Positions 61,127-64,000 of a DNA stretch of 64,000 bases are shown in pieces. Position 1 is the stretch's first letter. Every line of letters begins with the position of its first letter. The position numbers and the translations under genes are program-made. Location of the stretch: NCBI GenBank assembly GCA_002786915.1, contig PCUV01000116.1, forward strand, positions 19,260 through 83,259. The letters run 5' to 3'. The notes below the pieces were generated by a model that had not been told where the DNA came from, made no database searches, and saw only the letters and a program-made list of their open reading frames with translations. This DNA comes from Comamonadaceae bacterium CG12_big_fil_rev_8_21_14_0_65_59_15 (GTDB lineage Bacteria > Pseudomonadota > Gammaproteobacteria > Burkholderiales > Burkholderiaceae_C).

Positions 61127-61734
61127 TGACCGACGAAGTAGAAACCACCGAAGAGAGCCTGCCGTCTGCAACGCAGACGTTGGCCACGCCGTCAGCCAAC
61201 CCGGATCTGCGCTGGTACGTCGTCCATGCCTATTCTGGCATGGAAAAAACGGTGGAGCGCAACATCATCGAACGCATTAACCGCTCGGGCATGCAGTCCA
61301 AGTTCGGACGCGTATTGGTGCCGGTGGAAGAGGTCGTTGAAATCAAAAACGGCCAAAAGCGCACGACAGAGCGCAAGTTTTTTCCTGGGTATGTGCTGGT
61401 CGAAATGATCATGGACGACGACACCTGGCACCTGATCAAACACACCAACAAGGTGACTGGCTTTGTGGGTGGCGGCAAGATGCGACCGTCGCCCATTTCT
61501 GAAGCCGAGGTGATGAAGATCGTCAATCAGATGCAGGAAGGCACCGACAAGCCGCGTCACAAGGTAGAGTTTGTGGTGGGCGAGTACGTGCGCGTCAAAG
61601 AGGGCCCGTTTGCGGACTTCAATGGCACGGTGGAAGAAGTCAATTACGAGAAGAGCAAAGTGCGCGTGGCGGTGACGATTTTCGGTCGCGCAACACCGGT
61701 TGAGCTTGAATTTTCACAGGTGGAGAAAACCTAA
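61126..61734 (+). CDS. nusG: Transcription antitermination factor NusG
   Basis: 202 residues from the ATG at 61126. NGN domain ([32 protein letters not shown]) and KOW domain ([20 protein letters not shown]). Extra 25 acidic/Thr-rich residues at the N-terminus. Binds RNA polymerase and Rho or S10. Confidence 0.97.
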   Translation: MTDEVETTEESLPSATQTLATPSANPDLRWYVVHAYSGMEKTVERNIIERINRSGMQSKFGRVLVPVEEVVEIKNGQKRTTERKFFPGYVLVEMIMDDDTWHLIKHTNKVTGFVGGGKMRPSPISEAEVMKIVNQMQEGTDKPRHKVEFVVGEYVRVKEGPFADFNGTVEEVNYEKSKVRVAVTIFGRATPVELEFSQVEKT

Positions 61735-61745
61735 CGTATTCATTT

Positions 61746-61788
61746 GCGGGTCAGACCACTTGCGCAGCAATGTGCTCTGACCCCAACA
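61746..61788. repeat. Family A palindrome (short form) in the nusG-rplK gap
   Basis: GCGGGTCAGACCACTTGCGC then AGCAATGTGCTCTGACCCCAA. Inverted relative to the copy at 30024. Confidence 0.8.
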
Positions 61789-61798
61789 AACTTGATAT

Positions 61799-61858
61799 TT
61801 GCGGGACAGACCAAGGCTACACGCAGTGAGCTTGCTCTGTCCTCAACTGATTAGGAAG
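61799..61858. repeat. GGGACAGA/TCTGTCC palindrome before rplK
   Basis: TGCGGGACAGACCAAGGCTA faces GCTTGCTCTGTCCTCAACTG, then ATTAGGAAG. The rest of the 237-base gap is the rplK leader. Confidence 0.8.
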
Positions 61859-61971
61859 TGGTTCGTGTTTTCCGACTCGGCACGAACCGAATTGAGATGA
61901 GTCGTTAACCACGGGGAGCCGCGATCGGCACAGGGCTGGTCAAGGCGTTGTAACCCGCTAGGAGTTAAACC

Positions 61972-62403
61972 ATGGCGAAAAAAATCGTCGGTTTTGTCAA
62001 GCTGCAAGTACCAGCGGGCAAAGCCAATCCATCCCCCCCGATCGGCCCGGCACTGGGTCAGCGCGGCTTGAACATCATGGAGTTTTGCAAGGCGTTCAAC
62101 GCGCAAACCCAAGGTGTTGAGCCCGGTCTGCCGCTGCCGGTGGTGATCACCGCGTTTGCCGACAAGAGCTTCACCTTTGTCATCAAGTCGCCGCCGTCGT
62201 CGGTGCTGATCAAGAAGGCCGCCAAGATCGACAAGGGCTCACCCGTGGCCAACAAGACCAAGGTGGGCAAGGTGACCCGTGCCCAACTTGAAGAAATTGC
62301 CAAGACCAAGATGAAGGATCTGACTGCCGCCGACATGGACGCAGCGGTGCGCACCATCGCCGGTTCTGCCCGTTCCATGGGCGTGACTGTGGAGGGCGTG
62401 TAA
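61972..62403 (+). CDS. rplK: 50S ribosomal protein L11
   Basis: 143 residues. [20 protein letters not shown] and [13 protein letters not shown] are the conserved N-terminal domain; the RNA-binding C-terminal part has [20 protein letters not shown]. Part of the GTPase centre. Stop and rplA start adjoin (TAAATG). Confidence 0.98.
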   Translation: MAKKIVGFVKLQVPAGKANPSPPIGPALGQRGLNIMEFCKAFNAQTQGVEPGLPLPVVITAFADKSFTFVIKSPPSSVLIKKAAKIDKGSPVANKTKVGKVTRAQLEEIAKTKMKDLTAADMDAAVRTIAGSARSMGVTVEGV

Positions 62404-63099
62404 ATGACCCAACTGACCAAAAAACAAAAAGCCTTGCAAGGCAAGGTTGACAGCAGCAAGCTCTACGCTGTGGCCGACGCGTTGGCGCTGGTCAAGGAAT
62501 GCGCCACTGCCAAGTTTGACGAATCGATCGACGTTGCAGTGCAACTCGGTATTGACGCCAAAAAGTCGGACCAGGTGGTGCGTGGCGCGGTGGTGCTGCC
62601 CAATGGCACTGGAAAAACCAAGCGAGTGGCCGTGTTCGCGCAGGGCGCCAAGGCCGAAGAAGCCAAAGCTGCTGGCGCCGACATCGTCGGCATGGACGAC
62701 CTGGCAGCCCGCGTCAAGGCCGGCGACATGCCGTTTGACGTGGTGATTGCCGCGCCGGATGCGATGCGTGTGGTGGGTACCCTGGGTCAGATCCTGGGCC
62801 CGCGCGGCTTGATGCCCAACCCCAAGGTGGGTACGGTCACGCCCGATGTGGCCGGAGCCGTGCGCAATGCCAAGGCAGGTCAGGTGCAGTTTCGTGTGGA
62901 CAAGGCCGGTATTGTGCATTCAACCATTGGTCGTCGCTCTTTTGATGCTGACAAATTGCAGGGTAACCTGGTTGCTTTGGTTGACGCGCTGACCAAGGCC
63001 AAGCCCGCTACCAGCAAGGGACAGTTTTTACGCAAGCTGGCGGTGTCGAGCACCATGGGTGTGGGCGTGCGCGTTGATATGCAGACGCTGAGCGCTTGA
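62404..63099 (+). CDS. rplA: 50S ribosomal protein L1
   Basis: 231 residues. [40 protein letters not shown] and [19 protein letters not shown] are L1 blocks. Forms the L1 stalk and in many bacteria represses its own operon. Confidence 0.98.
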   Translation: MTQLTKKQKALQGKVDSSKLYAVADALALVKECATAKFDESIDVAVQLGIDAKKSDQVVRGAVVLPNGTGKTKRVAVFAQGAKAEEAKAAGADIVGMDDLAARVKAGDMPFDVVIAAPDAMRVVGTLGQILGPRGLMPNPKVGTVTPDVAGAVRNAKAGQVQFRVDKAGIVHSTIGRRSFDADKLQGNLVALVDALTKAKPATSKGQFLRKLAVSSTMGVGVRVDMQTLSA

Positions 63100-63358
63100 G
63101 ACAAAGAATTGGGCTTGCCCGTAAGGTAAGCCTGACGTGTGGTGGGTTGTGGGCTTGTTCAAACACGCCTGCAAGCCATCCAAGACCGTTGGCGTGCTGT
63201 CTGTCTGACAGATAGGCACTTAATAAGACAAGCCAACGCAGATGGCGATCCCGCTGCCAAAGAGTTGAAAGATTTCTTGACAGTTGGTCGCTGACATAAG
63301 GCGTGGACAGAGGTGGTTTTAACGGGCCGCCAAAAGACACATATTGAAGGAGTAGACC
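63100..63358 (+). other. rplJ leader region (probable L10 autoregulatory leader)
   Basis: 259 bases without a gene between rplA and rplJ. In related bacteria an L10-L12 binding leader lies here; GTCTGTCTGACAGATAGGCA and a GTTGGCGTG/CAAGCCAACGC pair show folding capacity. I cannot assign the kink-turn by eye. Confidence 0.5.
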
Positions 63359-63883
63359 TTGAGTTTGAATCGCAGTGAGAAAGAAGCGGTCATCGGTGAT
63401 GTGACTGGCCTCGCCGCCAAAGCTCAAACGCTCGTGATGGCGGAATACCGGGGTATTACGGTGGCCGACATGACCAAATTGCGCTCAACCGCGCGCAGCA
63501 ACGGTGTCAGTCTGAGCGTGTTGAAAAACACGCTGGCACGCCGCGCTGTGGCGGGGAGTGGCTTTGAGGTGGTGTCGGACATGATGACCGGTCCGCTGAT
63601 CTATGGCTTTTCCGAAGATGCAGTGGCCGCCGCCCGCGTGGTGGCCGAGTTTGCGAAGACCAATGAAAAACTGGTGATTCGCGGCGGCGCATACGGCGGC
63701 AAGGCTCTGGACGTCAACGGCGTGAAGCAATTGGCAAGCATCCCTTCCAAAGAAGTGTTGCTGGCGCAGTTGCTGGGCTTGATGCAGTCCCCCATTTCGC
63801 GCACCGCGCGGGTGTTGGCCGCTTTGGCAGAGCAAAAAGGCGGTGGTGCAGCAGAAGTGCCCGCCGAGGCTGTTGCGGCATAA
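63359..63883 (+). CDS. rplJ: 50S ribosomal protein L10
   Basis: 174 residues from a TTG at 63359 with AAGGAG upstream. [40 protein letters not shown] and [10 protein letters not shown] are family blocks. Anchors the L7/L12 stalk. The TTG start fits low, balanced translation. Confidence 0.97.
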   Translation: MSLNRSEKEAVIGDVTGLAAKAQTLVMAEYRGITVADMTKLRSTARSNGVSLSVLKNTLARRAVAGSGFEVVSDMMTGPLIYGFSEDAVAAARVVAEFAKTNEKLVIRGGAYGGKALDVNGVKQLASIPSKEVLLAQLLGLMQSPISRTARVLAALAEQKGGGAAEVPAEAVAA

Positions 63884-63926
63884 CGCCAGCAATGCATAGA
63901 AATCAATCAATTGTTAGGAAATTAAA

Positions 63927-64000
63927 ATGGCATTCGATAAAGACGCATTTTTGACCGCGCTCGACAGCATGACGGTCATGGAACTCAACGACCTGGTGAA
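63927..64000 (+). CDS. rplL: 50S ribosomal protein L7/L12 (start only)
   Basis: The ATG at 63927, after TTAGGAAATTAAA, opens a frame reading AFDKDAFLTALDSMTVMELN then DLVK, the L7/L12 N-terminal dimerisation part. The gene runs out of the window. Confidence 0.93.
   Translation, partial: MAFDKDAFLTALDSMTVMELNDLV

Overview
The window comes from a GC-rich betaproteobacterium, most likely a Comamonadaceae member (Rhodoferax/Acidovorax-like Burkholderiales). The basis is codon and GC style, a metH split into two genes with a SAH riboswitch on one half, trp genes next to ung, the tRNA-Tyr/Gly/Thr-tuf-tRNA-Trp-secE-nusG-rplKAJL block, and many short dispersed palindromes. It is a chromosomal segment. 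I see no prophage, no intact insertion sequence, no rRNA and no CRISPR array.

Layout. 1-4.2 kb: two cyclic-di-GMP proteins, one cut by the window edge and one a hemerythrin-PAS-PAS-GGDEF-EAL-CZB protein. 4.5-15.4 kb: anaerobic nitrogen metabolism on the minus strand. It holds a TPR lipid-free periplasmic-type protein, an octaheme HAO-family cytochrome, napDAGHB, two paralogous Crp/Fnr (Dnr-type) regulators, a mesaconyl-CoA-hydratase-like protein and a YgbA-like NO-stress protein. 15.4-20.6 kb: an FAD-linked D-lactate/glycolate oxidase, the AmmeMemoRadiSam genes (radical SAM enzyme plus a fused B-A protein), a PduO-type cobalamin adenosyltransferase and YdcH. 20.8-23.4 kb: a thioesterase, ornithine cyclodeaminase and arginase. 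23.4-32.1 kb: a coenzyme-B12-dependent lysine fermentation operon (kamA, kdd, kamB-like, kamD, kamE, kal, kce) with a divergent Lrp/AsnC regulator. 32.3-34.9 kb: a periplasmic-sensor PAS GGDEF protein. 34.9-37.05 kb: a graveyard of small broken genes and orphan antitoxins. 37-46.8 kb: metH in two pieces, rhodanese, thiol dioxygenase, a SAP/helicase-C-like protein and FapA. 47.2-58.8 kb: recQ, then trpE, a GGDEF gene, trpG, threonine aldolase, a LysE exporter, trpD, a small membrane protein, trpC and ung. 58.9-64 kb: tRNAs, tuf, secE, nusG and rplKAJ(L).

How it fits together. Arginine and lysine catabolism lie side by side. Cobalamin is a shared theme: the adenosyltransferase can make the AdoCbl that KamDE needs, and MetH uses methylcobalamin. 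Nitrate respiration (Nap), an octaheme hydroxylamine/nitrite-type cytochrome and NO-type regulators form one redox-stress block with a clear Fnr/Dnr box upstream of napD.

The most striking thing that gene calls do not explain is at least four families of short repeats. (A) are palindromes ending in GGGGTCAGA/TCTGACCCC. (B) are TCATGCCGGG.../...CCGCAATGA elements. (C) are AGCTATT.../GGGCTAGAGGC elements. (D) is a roughly 120-base element carrying a CTTGGGG hairpin and GGGGGACATCCGCGGAGT. They fill most intergenic gaps and are read in frame as protein in KamB, KamD, the AmmeMemoRadiSam B-A fusion, MetH, LysE and threonine aldolase. One copy truncates a DUF5615-type toxin. D lies next to an A palindrome in all three places where it occurs. 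All family names are assigned by reading; no database search was possible.
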